Notes: a model not told the origin generated them from the sequence alone. Counted from the first letter of the stretch, positions 43,707 to 54,192 are shown. The stretch is 64,000 bases of DNA from CAVQFB01 sp963711675 (GCA_963711675.1 CAVQFB010000006.1:372001-436000); one strand, 5' to 3'. A program made the numbers and translations.

Positions 43707-43964
43707 TTGAATATCCCTAATGCGAGTGGAGGGCCATTGCTTTCTTTGGATGAGAAAATTGACCGTACCCAGCGCCTGTTGAGAAGGCTCGAAGACGACG
43801 CGCCCTTGCTGGCGCGGCGAGTTTCCGAGCTTGGGCCCGAACATCAGGAGTCGTCAAAGCGCTTTGCTGCTCAGGTGATCGCGCAGGCCCGCGCGGAACT
43901 GGAAAAACTTCGCGCCGCGCAGGCCAATCGGTTCGACCTGGCCTTTCCCGCCCCAGCCGATTAG
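43707..43964 (+). CDS. Small helical hypothetical protein
   Basis: 85 residues from ATG 43707, possibly starting at the LSLDEKIDRTQRLL stretch. The predicted product is amphipathic and charged (RRLEDDAPLLARRVSELGPEHQE, AQVIAQARAELEKLR), with genome-like codon use. It lies opposite the apparent C-terminal extension of lpxC, which I think is an artefact, so this frame is the better candidate for that DNA. No family recognised. Confidence 0.5.
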   Translation: MNIPNASGGPLLSLDEKIDRTQRLLRRLEDDAPLLARRVSELGPEHQESSKRFAAQVIAQARAELEKLRAAQANRFDLAFPAPAD

Positions 43965-44029
43965 GCGCAAGGAGGTTAGCTGGGCACGACCATCGGGATG
44001 TGTTCAGTGAGCGAACGGGAAAAACTGGC

Positions 44030-44934
44030 TTAAACGGTCTGTCCAGCCAGTTCCGAGGTGGCGAGGGCGCCGGACGACTGACTTCGTCGACGGTGGCTTC
44101 TTCCCACATCGTCTTATCTTTCAAAATCCTGGAGACCAACGCGGTGTGCATGGCGTGACCGGCACGGTCGGCCACCACCGTGCCTAAGACCTGTTTCCCC
44201 AGGAGCGCCAGATCGCCGATCAAATCAAGAACCTTGTGCCGAACAAACTCGTCGGCAAAACGCAAGGGCGGATTCATAACCCCGTCGCGACTCAAAACGA
44301 TGACGTTTTCGGCCGAGGCTCCCCGGATCAGTCCCTGTTGCCGCATAGCATCCGCCTCATGCAGGAAACCGAAGGTGCGGGCCGGAGCGATTTCACGCAG
44401 GTACGTGCCGTCGGAGAGGTCCACTTCAAAGGTCTCCTGCCCGATCAGAGGATGCGGGAAATTGATCGAGTAAGAAACCGAGTAATTGTCCGAGGGATAC
44501 ACGGCGATGAACTTGTTGCCTTCGCGCAGCTCGAGTTCCCGGCGAATTTTCAAGTAAGTTCTGGGTCGGCGCTGCTTGCGGATTCCCACCCTGTGGATAG
44601 CGTCGGTGAAGGGGCGCGCGCTGCCATCGAGAATCGGCAGTTCGAGGTTATCCAGCTCGACCACGGCGTTGTCGATTCCGGTGCCTATAAAGGCCGAGAG
44701 GAGGTGCTCGGTGGTCGAGATGAGCACGCCCTTTTTCATCAAGCTGGTGGCGTAACTCACGCGAGCAACATTCCGGCTGATCGCCTCCACCTCGAAACCA
44801 TCGAGATCGGTACGGCGAAACACAATTCCGGAGCCGGCTGATGCCGGCAAGATCCGCATGTATACCAGAGCCCCGCTGTGGAGACCGACCCCCGCGAAGT
44901 CTACGCTGGAACGAATTGTCTGTTCCTGTTTCAA
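44030..44934 (-). CDS. lpxC: UDP-3-O-acyl-N-acetylglucosamine deacetylase, frame interrupted near the end
   Basis: Zinc deacetylase committing lipid A synthesis. A TTG start gives KQEQTIRSSVDFAGVGLHSG. TTEHLLSAF (His77), ARTFGF, and HKVLDLIGDLALLG (His233, Asp237) with GHAMHTALV supply metal and catalytic residues. After TMWEEATVDEV (about residue 285) the direct frame continues 120 residues in Pro/Arg-rich sequence to 43717. Restoring one lost base near 44075-44085 instead gives SSGALATSELAGQTV and a stop at 44030, total 301 residues, the family's normal length. Confidence 0.88.
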
Positions 44935-45236
44935 AGTGATCAGGCTATGTGGCCTAAGATGACTACCTTACGGCTAGAGATGCAGGATTCGTATGTGGCA
45001 AAAAAGCCACAGTCTGTGGTGGGTGGGCCGTCCACGTGCAATTTTTCCTGCGATTTCCCTAGCTGCTGCAGCAAGATGCGGGCAATGAGGCCGGTGCTTT
45101 GTTTTCGGAGGTGCTACCTCGAAAGTTACAGGCTTTGCCGGCAAAGCTGCGCGCCAAATCGACTCTGTACGAGACTGAACTCCCAGTGTCGGCGAGCTTA
45201 TCGTCGGGTCGGTCCGAACTGCGTGCTCGCTACCGC
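44935..45236. other. Noncoding gap upstream of lpxC with several hairpins
   Basis: No convincing gene in 302 bp. Three perfect hairpins are visible: TGTGGC-A6-GCCACA (44994-45011), GAGGT-GCT-ACCTC, and the 16-bp palindrome GCTTTGCCGGCAAAGC. A 120-residue frame on the plus strand is Cys/Arg-rich and looks spurious. The region must hold the lpxC promoter on the minus strand. Confidence 0.6.
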
Positions 45237-46053
45237 TTAACCGGCGGCTTTTCCGGGTCGTAGGTCGGGAATCGCGTTGAACTTCGAATCGCTCAGGCCC
45301 TGGTTGTAACTTACGGAGTTGAGGAATCGCTGCATGGCCATATCTCCGTTATAAAAGCGCGTGACACTGTGAGGAGTCATGATGCCCTGGACGTCACGAT
45401 AGCCGTCGTAAACCTCTTCCTCCACGTTTTTCTCTTTGTCGACCGGATCGCGCCAGGTAAAACTTTTCTTGATGGGGAGGTGCGTGACAGAGTCGATGTA
45501 AAGCGTCACTGCCTCATTGTTGACGTTGAGGATGGTCACCTGGTCCGCCTGCTTTCTGGTCGGCGACCGCCGCTCCATCGTAGAACAGGGCGATGCCCGG
45601 CTCCTTCAGCCAGCGGCGCAGAACCCAGTCCAGGGAGTATCGCCGCCGCCGGATGTACTCTGCCATGGTTTTGGGATCTTCTGTGGCCGTTCCCTTAAAC
45701 GTGATCTCGTATCCCTTGTCGCCGTTGTAGACGTACACGACGTCACGCTTCTTGGTGAGTTCAACTCGCTCCTTGTCAGGGAACTTGGTGAAGCGCCAAA
45801 ACAGCAGGCCCGTGCTGTTCGGCCGGCCATGATAGAAGCTGTAACTGCGGCCCTCCTGGGACATATCCTGGATTTCGAGGTAAGCCTGACCGCCCAGCGC
45901 TTTGATCGCCTGGTCGAGCAGCGTTCTGGCTTTGCGGACATTCTCGTCTTCGGTCGATGTTGGAGGTGCGGAGGAGATCTTCGTCGGCGTCGGTGCGGTC
46001 TGCGCCCCGACCAGGGCGGAACACAGCAGGATGGGCAAAAGATACTTGATCAT
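45237..46053 (-). CDS. Secreted LolA-like protein, frame interrupted
   Basis: A signal peptide (MIKYLLPILLCSALVGAQ) and a LolA/outer-membrane-lipoprotein-sorting-like domain: ARTLLDQAIKALGGQAYLEI, RVELTKKRDVVYVYNGDKGYE. After GAAVADQK the frame breaks; the rest (QADQVTILNVNNEAVTLYID, THLPIKKSFTW, VQGIMTPHSVTRFYNGD) continues in another frame. One extra base in the TTT run at 45553-45555 (plus strand) explains it; removal gives 271 residues. The function is probably periplasmic and not assigned further. Confidence 0.7.
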
Positions 46054-46134
46054 TCCAGACAATTAGACGCGTGCTCCTCCGCTTTTTGCTGCATGCAACG
46101 TCATTGATAATCGCGGCCGAGCGTGGCTGAATCC

Positions 46135-46918
46135 CTAGCCCGCCAGCACCGCTCCCCCGTTTACGTTGAAGATTTCACCGGTAATAAAGCCGGCGTGCTC
46201 CGTGCACAGAAACAGAATGGGAGCGGCGATCTCCTCCGGCTTGCCGACCCGGCCCAAGGGAATTGTGCGCTGATCACCTCGCCGCTGCGGGGATCGTCGA
46301 GAGCCGGCCGGGACATGTCGGTATCGACCCACCCCGGCGCCACACAGTTCACATAGATATGGTCACGTGCGAGCTCGGTGGAAAGCCCTTTCACCATGCT
46401 GATCAGCGCGCCTTTCGTCGCGGCGTAATCGCAGTGAAAAGCCTCGCCGCGCTGGCCGGCGGTCGAACTGACCAGCACAATGTGACCACCGCGACCTCGG
46501 GCCAGAACTTGCCTGCTTCTTCATTTGCGCACAGAATGCTTGACCAGACCGAAAACGGCGTCCAGGTTGATAGCCACGGTTTGTCGCCACTGCTCGTCGG
46601 TCATGGCATCAACGGGCACATCTTCGCCAGCCCACACTCCGTGATTTGCCACCAGAATGTCCAGCCGCCCAAAGCGCGTGACGGTCGCTTCCACCAGATT
46701 CTTGGCGTTCGGTGCGCCGGCAGATTGCACGGCCACCGCCGCGCAATTCTCCCGCCACATTCTGGACGAGTTTTTCCGCTTCCGCCCGGCCTTCTGGTAG
46801 CTGAAGACCACCTGCGCGCCCGCCTCCACAAACATGCGGACCGTTGCCGCGCCAATCCCACGAGAACCACCGGTGATCAAGCGCTACTTTGCCAGACAGA
46901 CGAAAGAGGGACTGACAT
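46135..46918 (-). pseudogene. Short-chain dehydrogenase/reductase broken by several indels
   Basis: FabG-like fragments in three frames reassemble in order. They are ITGGSRGIGAATVRMFVEAGA (cofactor loop), RLDILVANHGVWAGE, IVLVSSTAG with CDYAATKGALISMVKGLS (YxxxK active site), VNCVAPGWVDTDM, and LGRVGKPEEIAAPILFLCTE with ITGEIFNVNGGAVL at the end. Frame changes lie near 46878, about 46755-46800 (two, compensating), about 46530 and about 46250. The pattern fits sequence error or a decayed gene. If intact, it would be a NAD(P)H-dependent reductase of unknown substrate. Confidence 0.75.
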
Positions 46919-46972
46919 GCAAGGATAGTTTTGCAGCTTAATGGTTAGGATGTGGCAAGGACAGGAGGACTT

Positions 46973-49900
46973 TTAGGTCCCCCAGCTGGGAGCTTTCTCG
47001 GCCTTGAGCTGGCCGACCAGGATGTCGCACAAGCTCGCCGTCATACCGGGTTCCGCTGATTTTTTCCAATTCCGCAAGAGCTTGATCCGGGTTCTTGGCC
47101 GGAGCGAATGGAACGGTCGGTGGTCATGTTGACGTAAGCGTCGGCGAGGCAGATGATCCGCGCCCACAATGGAATCTCCTCACCCCGCAAGCCACTCGTG
47201 TATCCGCTGCCGTCCATGGCCTCATGGTGATGCGCCACCGCCGCCTGCAGGCTCTCCCCGTTGGGGATGGTGGCAACAATTTCGGCGCCTACCCGCGAAT
47301 GCATTTTGACCAGGTAATACTCGTCTTCGGTCAGCGGTCCTGCCTTATTCAGAATTCGATCCGGAATGAAGATCTTCCCAACATCGTGAACCCGCGCGGC
47401 GTAAACCAGTTCCTTAGGTCTTCCGGAGAAAGGCCCAGCGCGCGGCCAATGATCTCCGCGTGGCGGCGCGACCATCTCGCCATGGCCGGCTCCATGTCTG
47501 CTCGCGCAATTCGGCAGCGCGGCTCAGGGCTTCAATCGAATCCTTCAGAACGTGCTTGTTGTATCCGTCCTCGCGGCCCCCCTGGACATCTTCTTCAGCG
47601 TATTCACCAACTCTTCCAGGTGCTCCGGGCCCGTGTGCTCACGCTGCAGGAAGCCTTCGATGTAGCCGGAAATCATCTGACGCTGCACCGCTGAGTTCTC
47701 GCCTTCGAGGAACTCCTCGGCCGTCGAAACCCGGTTACCGCCAGCGTGCTTCGACACATACATGCTTGCGTCAGCCACGCGAATGATGTCTTCGACCGCC
47801 AAAACCGTGCACCGGGAAACTCGCGACGCCGAAGCTGCCGGTAATGTGGTGTTCGCTGAGCATGGGATCGGTAGCGACCCACAGGCGCAGCCTTTCTGCC
47901 AGGGTCTGAGCCTGGTCGATGCCCGTTTCCGGCATGAAGATGACGAATTCATCTCCGCCATAGCGAGCGACCACGTTCGATTGTCGCGACTTCTGCTCCA
48001 GCAACCGTCCCACGCGGGCAAGCACGAGGTCGCCCTCAAGGTGGCCCAGCGAGTCATTCACTTCCTTGAACTTGTCCAGATCCATCAGGATCACCGAAAA
48101 GGGCCGGCCCGACCGCGACGCACGCTTCCACTCCGAAGTGAGCGCCTCGAAAAAGAAGCGGCGCGTCTTCACGCCGGTCAGTCCATCGGTGATGGATTGC
48201 TGTTGCAGTTTCTGGAAGACGAACGAGTTGTGCAGCGCCGTGGCCAGCAAGTCGGCCAGCGTATTCATGATGAGAACATCGTCCGGCGAGAACGCATTTT
48301 CATGCTGGCTCTCAACATTCAGCACGCCGAGCAGAGTCTCACCGTAGGTGATGGGGATGCACAGCACAGCTCTCGAATCAGGGAGAATTCCCTGCAGCGC
48401 ACCTTCCTGAGCTTCCTGCACCAGCGCCGTTTCCCCCGACCGTGCCACGCGGCCGACAATGTCGGCGCCCTAGCGGAATGCGCTTGCCAATTGCTTTGTT
48501 GGTGGTTCCGGCTTCGGCGCGGATCTCGATATCTTTCGTGACATAGTCAAAAATGCCGATCCCGATATGATCGAAGAGGAAGTTCTTCTGTATCTCCGAG
48601 ACAATCTCCGCCAGCATCTGCGCGGCGTCTTCGCTGGAGATCGCCGTCTTGGAAATGTTGTTCAGGAACGCCAGCTGTTTGGAGCGGCGCTGCTCTTCCG
48701 CGAACAGCCGGGCATTTTCGACCGCGACGGAAACCTGGCCTGCAGCCGTCTGCATGACCTGGAGATCGCGAGGCTCGAAAACATACTCCCGCTCCATGTT
48801 CATCGCAGCCATCACGCCGGCGGGCTTTCCGGCGAGCAGGATGGGAGCGGCACAGAAACACTTGGCTGGCCTGAGCGGAGTGTACGTGATGCCGATCTCG
48901 CGGCGCATGCTCTCCAGGTCCGAACGGATGAGTAATGGGTCGCCGGTGCGAAGGATGTACTCGGTCAAGCCATGCGCGACCTTGCGTGACCGCTTGGGCA
49001 GCACCTGCCCACGATCGACTTCCAGCTCGAAACGGATTTCATCGCCTTCCTGGAAGGCAATGTAGAAATTCGTGGTGTCGAAGATCTGCCCAAGTTCCTT
49101 CTGGATGGTTCGCAACACTTCATCCTGATCCAGACGTGAGCTGATAGCCTGCCCGATCTCGGTCAGCAACACGTATTCCTTGGTACGCCGCTGCGCGTCA
49201 TGCATGACCACGTAGTTTTCCAGTGTCAGCCCAATCTGCAGCGCCAGTCCGATGAGCAGGCGCAGATTCGACGATCCGAACAGCTTGCGCTCCGCATGGG
49301 GGAACAGAATCACTCCAAAATTGTTTTCCCGGGTTTGCAGGCTCACCGCGGTGACATGGCGGATGTTCTCCGACGCCAGTATGTCTTTGAATTGCTGGAA
49401 GCCGTTGCCGGGGAGCGCGGGCAGCGGCTCTTCCATCTGCGGCAGGTTGCGGAACGTGACGAAGCCGCCGCGCCTGTAGGCGAGTTCACAAATGTAGTCG
49501 GCAGCGCCCGTTTTCTCTAGTTTGGTCAGGAGCTCAGGCGAGAAGCCTCTCTGTGCTGACGGCAATATGGAGCGCCATCGCTCCGGAATGCACAGCAGCG
49601 CACGCGGCGTCGGCAGCGGAGCTACCAGCCGGTCCAGGAGGTTCTGCATGCTCGGAACCAGGTCGGCGGCGTACAGCAATCTCCTCGGATCGACTCCGAG
49701 AGTAGAAAAGGCCAGCGCATTCTCCTGCACCGCATTGCGCTCGTTCTCGAACAGCACCATCACCATCGCAATGCCGAGCAGCATTTGCGGAATCGGGCCC
49801 AAGGAAGTGTCCCAGGCTGCCGAACTTCTCCACGAACGGATTCTGGAACTGCCCCGCCGCCATGAGCACCGCCCACAGCGCGAGCGAAATAGCCAGTAGC

Positions 49901-50379
49901 CGGAAGGCAACAGATCCCTTCTGGTAGGCGTGGCGATAAAACTGGAAGGACGAGTAAAGCAGAACCGCGGCAAGGCCGACTTCAAGCCGGTAAGGAGCCT
50001 GCGGCAGAACTTCGGAGTGAAACGCCCCGCCAGCGCGGTGAATGAGCAGATTCCAGACCGCCATCCAGACGAGTGCCCCGCCGATGGCGAAGTCGTACCA
50101 ACGCAACCTGAATTTTTCCCGCATCAAACGCGTCGATATCAGGATGCACAACGCCATCGCCGCCAGCAGCAGCGAGCCCACCAGAAACGTCAGGCTGGCT
50201 GGCCCGCCCCAGTATCCCCAAGCGTCCAGCCCGAAATGTAAGGTGTAAGCGCCCCAGGCCAACTGCCATGCGCGGAAATACGCCTGGCGGCTTTGCTCAT
50301 AGAGGTAAGTGAAGATCAGGAACAGCAGCAGCGCTACAAGTCCGGGGATGACGACCAAACTGATGGCGACGCTGTTCAT
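46973..50379 (-). pseudogene. Membrane sensor with GAF, GGDEF and HD-GYP domains, interrupted by about eight indels
   Basis: Reassembled order: about eight transmembrane helices (1-240), GAF-like sensor modules (DQDEVLRTIQKELGQIFDTT, AAPILLAGKPAGVMAAMNME, VLCIPITYGETLLGVLNVES), GGDEF (ITDGLTGVKTRRFF, ARYGGDEFVIFMPET) and HD-GYP (ARVHDVGKIFIPDRIL, HHEAMDGSGYTSGLRGEEIP, ADAYVNMTTDR). Frame changes near 49797, 48469, 47803, 47577, 47498, 47415, 47112 and 47031 (five extra, three missing bases) give a net +2. The 3407-bp span minus 2 equals exactly 1135 codons. An intact copy would make and degrade c-di-GMP. Confidence 0.8.
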
Positions 50380-50602
50380 GGCGCAGAATCCAGACCCGGC
50401 TGTCCGAGAAGAGCCGAATCAAGGGGTTCGTGCCCTTAATGTTTTCACACGGCAAGAGTGGTGACAATAAGATTTGGAGAGGTAAACGGCGGTTGCCAGG
50501 TCTCGTATATGGTCGGAATCAGTGAGTTGCGGCAAGCTGGCGGCCGCTTCCCTGTAAAATAGTTCCCGCAACCTCCGTAACATCGAGAACTGGTTACCTT
50601 TA

Positions 50603-52094
50603 ATGGCCGATTCCCCCGCTCCCCAGCCGAAAGTCGACGGGACCCCTCGGGTCCGCTTTGCACCGTCTCCTACGGGCTTTTTGCACGTAGGCAGCGCCCG
50701 GACCTTCATTTTCAATTGGCTTTATGCCCGGCGGAATGGCGGGACGATGATTCTCCGCCTTGACGATACCGACGTCGAACGCAATACCGAGGCCTCGGTC
50801 AATTCCATCTTCGAAGGCCTGCGCTGGCTCGATCTCGGCTGGGACGAGGAGTACAAGCAGTCGGAACGATTGGATTTGCATCGCCGGTATCGCAGAAACC
50901 ATTTTCCAGAAAGGCCTGGCTTACCGCGATTTCACACCCGCTCACGTCGGTGACAGCGAAAAGTCCAGCGCCCACGGAGCATGGCTGTTCAACCCGGGAA
51001 TGCGCGAGCTATCACCGGCCGAGAGCGATCGCCGAGCCGCGGCTGGCGAACCGTTTGCCCTGCGCTATCGTGTGCCGCGTGGGACCGGCCGCCAGGTACG
51101 GTTTGTAGATGCCGTGTACGGAGAGCAGGAGAAATCGGCCGATGATATCGAAGACTTCGCTCTTCTGCGTAGCGACGGCATGCCGACTTATCATCTTGCG
51201 TCTTGCGCCGACGATGCTGATCTTCGCATCAGCCACATCATTCGCGGCCAGGACCATCTGACCAACACGTTCAAGCATGTGCTGATCTTCGAGGGGGCAG
51301 GCGCCACGCCGCCGCAGTTTGCGCACCTCCCCTTGCTGGTCGCGCCGGATGGAACCAAGCTCTCGAAACGCCGCCACGGGCCAGTGGTGAGCGTTACCAC
51401 CTATCGCGATGCCGGTTTTCTGCCCGAAGCCTTCATCAATTTTTTATGCCTGCTGGGATGGTCGCCGAAGAACGATCGCGAACAGATGTCCCGCCAGGAA
51501 TTGATCGATGCCTTTTCGCTCGAGGGCATCAATCGAGCGAACGCGGTGGTCAACTTCAAAGAGCCTGCCACTACGCCGGAAGAGACGTTCGATCCCAAGG
51601 CAATCTGGCTGAACGCCGAACACATTCGTGCCTTAAGCGTAGAAGAGCTGAGCCACCGGCTTCTGCCCATCGTGCGCGAGGCGGGCTTCCAGATTGAACC
51701 CGCGAAAATGCTGCAGATCACGCCGCTCATTCGCGAACGCATCAAACTGCTGCGCGACGTTCTGACCACGGCGGACTTCTTCTTCGTCGACCAGCTACCG
51801 CCCTACGACACGGCCGAACTCATCCCCCAGAAGGGTGACGCCGCGATGGCGTTGAAAGTTTTGCAGTGCGCCCGCGAACTGCTGGGAAGAATCGAATTCA
51901 AACACGATCCCCTGGATCAGTCGCTTCGCGCCTCCGCCCAGGAATTGGGAGTCAAGGCGGGGCAGATGTTCCAGCCCATCCGCGTGGCCGTCTGCGGCCG
52001 CAAGAACGCGCCCCCACTATTTGAGACGCTGGAGGTTCTAGGCAAAGAGACGACGCTCAAGCGGATCGACGAGGCGATCCCAAAGCTCAAGTGA
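50603..52094 (+). CDS. gltX: Glutamyl-tRNA synthetase, frame interrupted by one base
   Basis: Class I synthetase charging tRNA-Glu (and possibly tRNA-Gln). RFAPSPTGFLHVGSART holds the HIGH-equivalent, RLDDTDVERN the ATP/Glu site, THLL-type IIRGQDHLTNTFKHVLIFE the catalytic core, and GTKLSKRRHG the KMSKS-equivalent. The anticodon-binding part fills the C-terminal third. The frame changes after LDLHRRY: one extra C at 50891 separates it from AETIFQKGLAYRDFT. Without it the protein is 496 residues, the normal size. Because the gene is essential, sequence error is likely. Confidence 0.93.
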
Positions 52095-52274
52095 AAGCCC
52101 CATGCGTTTCTGCAGATTTCTTGGCCCATCTGCACCAAGGCAGTTAATTCGCCTTTTGTTCGCTCGCGTGCTATTCTTTCCACAGCTTTGTGATGACCGA
52201 CACTTACGACCTGCCAGCCCGTGGGTGTACGCTACGTGGGTTCTCATACCCATATACAACGAGGAACAGCCATC

Positions 52275-53381
52275 ATGGCAGACGAACGTTTGAAAGCAAT
52301 TGATCTGGCACTCCAGCAGATCGAAAAGCAGTTTGGTAAAGGTTCCATCATGCGGCTGGGGTCGAAGGAAGCCATCGTCCCCATTGCCGTCATCTCCACC
52401 GGCGCGATTTCGTTTGACGCCGCGCTGGGCGTGGGCGGCGTTCCGCGCGGGCGCGTAATCGAAATCTTCGGTCCGGAATCATCCGGCAAGACCACCATCG
52501 CGCTACAGGTCATCGCCGAGGCGCAGAAGGCCGGCGGCATGGCGGCATTCGTGGATGCGGAGCACGCGCTCGATCCCGGCTATGCCAAGAAACTGGGTGT
52601 CGATGTCGACAACCTGCTGGTCTCCCAACCCGATTACGGCGAGCAGGCGCTCGAAATCACGGAGGCCCTGGTGCGCTCGAATGCCATCGATGTGCTGGTA
52701 GTGGACTCGGTCGCTGCGCTCGTCCCCAAGGCCGAACTCGACGGTGAAATGGGCGACAGCCACATGGGACTGCAGGCACGCCTGATGTCACAGGCGCTGC
52801 GTAAGTTGACGGGAACGGTGTCGAAGTCGCGTACTTGTCTGATCTTCATCAACCAGATCCGCGAGAAGATCGGCGTGATGTTCGGCAATCCGGAAACCAC
52901 CACCGGTGGCCGCGCGCTCAAGTTCTATTCTTCGGTGCGCGTGGATATCCGGCGCATTGCCGCAATTAAAGAAGGCGACGTGGTCATCGGTTCGCGCACC
53001 AAGGTGAAGGTCGTGAAGAACAAGGTTGCCGCGCCTTTCCGCGAGGCCGAATTCGACATTCTTTATGGCGAGGGCATCTCGCGCGAAGGCGACCTGCTCG
53101 ATCTTGCGGTGAATGCCAATTTGGTCGAGAAGTCCGGCTCCTGGTTCAGCTACAAGGGTGAGCGTATCGGACAGGGCCGCGAGAACGCCCGCCAGTTCTT
53201 GAAAGACAATCGGGATACGTATACCAAGCTGGAAGGCGAGCTGCGCAAGCAGTTGGGCCTGACGCCAACTACACCACAGCCGGCAGCCACGGCGGCACCG
53301 GCTGCTACAACCGGCGGTCGCGTGACCACTATGCCAAGTGCAGCACCCGAGTCGGCGAAGGTAGCATCGGGGAAGAGGTAG
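52275..53381 (+). CDS. recA: Recombinase RecA
   Basis: 368 residues from MADERLKAIDLALQQIEKQFGKG, with GAGGAA 7 nt before the ATG. GPESSGKTT is Walker A, LVVDSVAALVPKAELDGEMGD Walker B and loop L1, and IREKIGVMFGNPETTTGGRALKFY loop L2. The C-terminus is Ala/Pro/Thr-rich and variable. It forms the filament for strand exchange and SOS induction. I saw no LexA-box pair in the 180 bp upstream. Confidence 0.97.
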   Translation: MADERLKAIDLALQQIEKQFGKGSIMRLGSKEAIVPIAVISTGAISFDAALGVGGVPRGRVIEIFGPESSGKTTIALQVIAEAQKAGGMAAFVDAEHALDPGYAKKLGVDVDNLLVSQPDYGEQALEITEALVRSNAIDVLVVDSVAALVPKAELDGEMGDSHMGLQARLMSQALRKLTGTVSKSRTCLIFINQIREKIGVMFGNPETTTGGRALKFYSSVRVDIRRIAAIKEGDVVIGSRTKVKVVKNKVAAPFREAEFDILYGEGISREGDLLDLAVNANLVEKSGSWFSYKGERIGQGRENARQFLKDNRDTYTKLEGELRKQLGLTPTTPQPAATAAPAATTGGRVTTMPSAAPESAKVASGKR

Positions 53382-53429
53382 CATAGGTCGATGGTCATCG
53401 GTCGGTAGTCGTGCTGAGTATTTTCCAAG

Positions 53430-53465
53430 TGCCGGTTCTCGCCCAACGAGAACCGGCATTTTGTT
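53430..53465 (+). terminator. Rho-independent terminator of recA
   Basis: A 12-bp perfect stem, TGCCGGTTCTCG (53430-53441) and CGAGAACCGGCA (53447-53458), a 5-nt loop, then TTTTGTT. It lies 49 bp after the recA stop. Confidence 0.9.
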
Positions 53466-53511
53466 GCCATCCTCCCAATTTGCAGTGGTGATTGCTGGTG
53501 TTCTACAGGAC

Positions 53512-53556
53512 AGTCATCCCGAAGCCCCGCGTTTTCTCCAGCGGGGCGAGGGATCC
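53512..53556. repeat. GTCATCCCGA...GAGGGATC-type intergenic repeat
   Basis: GTCATCCCGAAGC is followed by a CCCCGC/GCGGGG hairpin and GAGGGATCC. Shorter relatives occur at 19983-20008 (GATTCCTCGC...GGAATGAC) and inside the 107-bp element at 35523-35558. Confidence 0.45.
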
Positions 53557-53658
53557 GGCGCGTAGTGTTTCGAATTGACTACCCCCAATTTGCCAACTCC
53601 TTTTCCCGCCGAATAGAATCGTGGATACTCCAGCCTTGCCCGGTACTTGCGAGGACAA

Positions 53659-54192
53659 TTGAAGAAGGTCATTGCGATCTATCCCGGCTCGTTCGACCCT
53701 TTGACCAACGGCCACCTGGATCTTATCGCGCGGGGCAGCAAGATCTTTGACGAACTGATTGTCGCCATTCTTCGCAACCCGGAGAAGGACCCTCTGTTCA
53801 CTCTGGGCGAGCGGCGGGAAATGCTGGAGGCGATGACCGGGCCCTGGAAGAACGTGCGGGTGGACGCCTTCGAAGGCCTGATGGTCGACTACGCGGTGAA
53901 GGTGAAGGCTTCGGCTGTGCTGCGCGGCATTCGCGCCATCAGTGACTACGAGTATGAACTGCAGATGGCGCTGATGAACCGAAAGCTGTCGCCGGAGCTG
54001 GAAACGGTTTTCATGATGCCGGCAGAAGCGTACTCGTACCTGAGTTCGCGTCTGGTGCGGGAGATCGCTCAGTTAGGCGGCTCGATTCAGGGTCTGGTGC
54101 CGGACTTGGTCGAGCAGAGGCTGCGGCGGAAGCTGGATCCGTCGCTAAAATTTCAGGAAGTGCCGAAACCCAAGTCGAGGAAGAAGTCATGA
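53659..54192 (+). CDS. coaD: Phosphopantetheine adenylyltransferase
   Basis: 177 residues from a TTG at 53659 placed 5 nt after GAGGA (another TTG lies at 53647 with no ribosome site). AIYPGSFDPLTNGHLDLI contains the T/H-x-G-H nucleotidyl motif, LRGIRAISDYEYELQMALMN the substrate loop, and YSYLSSRLVREIAQLGGSI the family end. It makes dephospho-CoA. The C-terminus carries an extra Lys/Pro-rich tail. Its stop overlaps the next start (ATGA), so the two are translationally coupled. Confidence 0.94.
   Translation: MKKVIAIYPGSFDPLTNGHLDLIARGSKIFDELIVAILRNPEKDPLFTLGERREMLEAMTGPWKNVRVDAFEGLMVDYAVKVKASAVLRGIRAISDYEYELQMALMNRKLSPELETVFMMPAEAYSYLSSRLVREIAQLGGSIQGLVPDLVEQRLRRKLDPSLKFQEVPKPKSRKKS

Noticed and set aside
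45100..45190. Possible c-di-GMP (GEMM) riboswitch because of CGAAAG and CAAAGC words near a c-di-GMP gene
   Set aside because: The order and conserved tetraloop receptor of GEMM are absent, and the next gene on that strand is not a plausible target.
44878..45240. A 120-residue cysteine-rich frame on the plus strand upstream of lpxC
   Set aside because: It overlaps the lpxC start, has no ribosome site or family-like pattern, and its codon use differs from neighbours.
52095..52274. LexA box upstream of recA
   Set aside because: No convincing dyad of either the CTGT-N8-ACAG or the GAAC-N4-GTTC type was seen.
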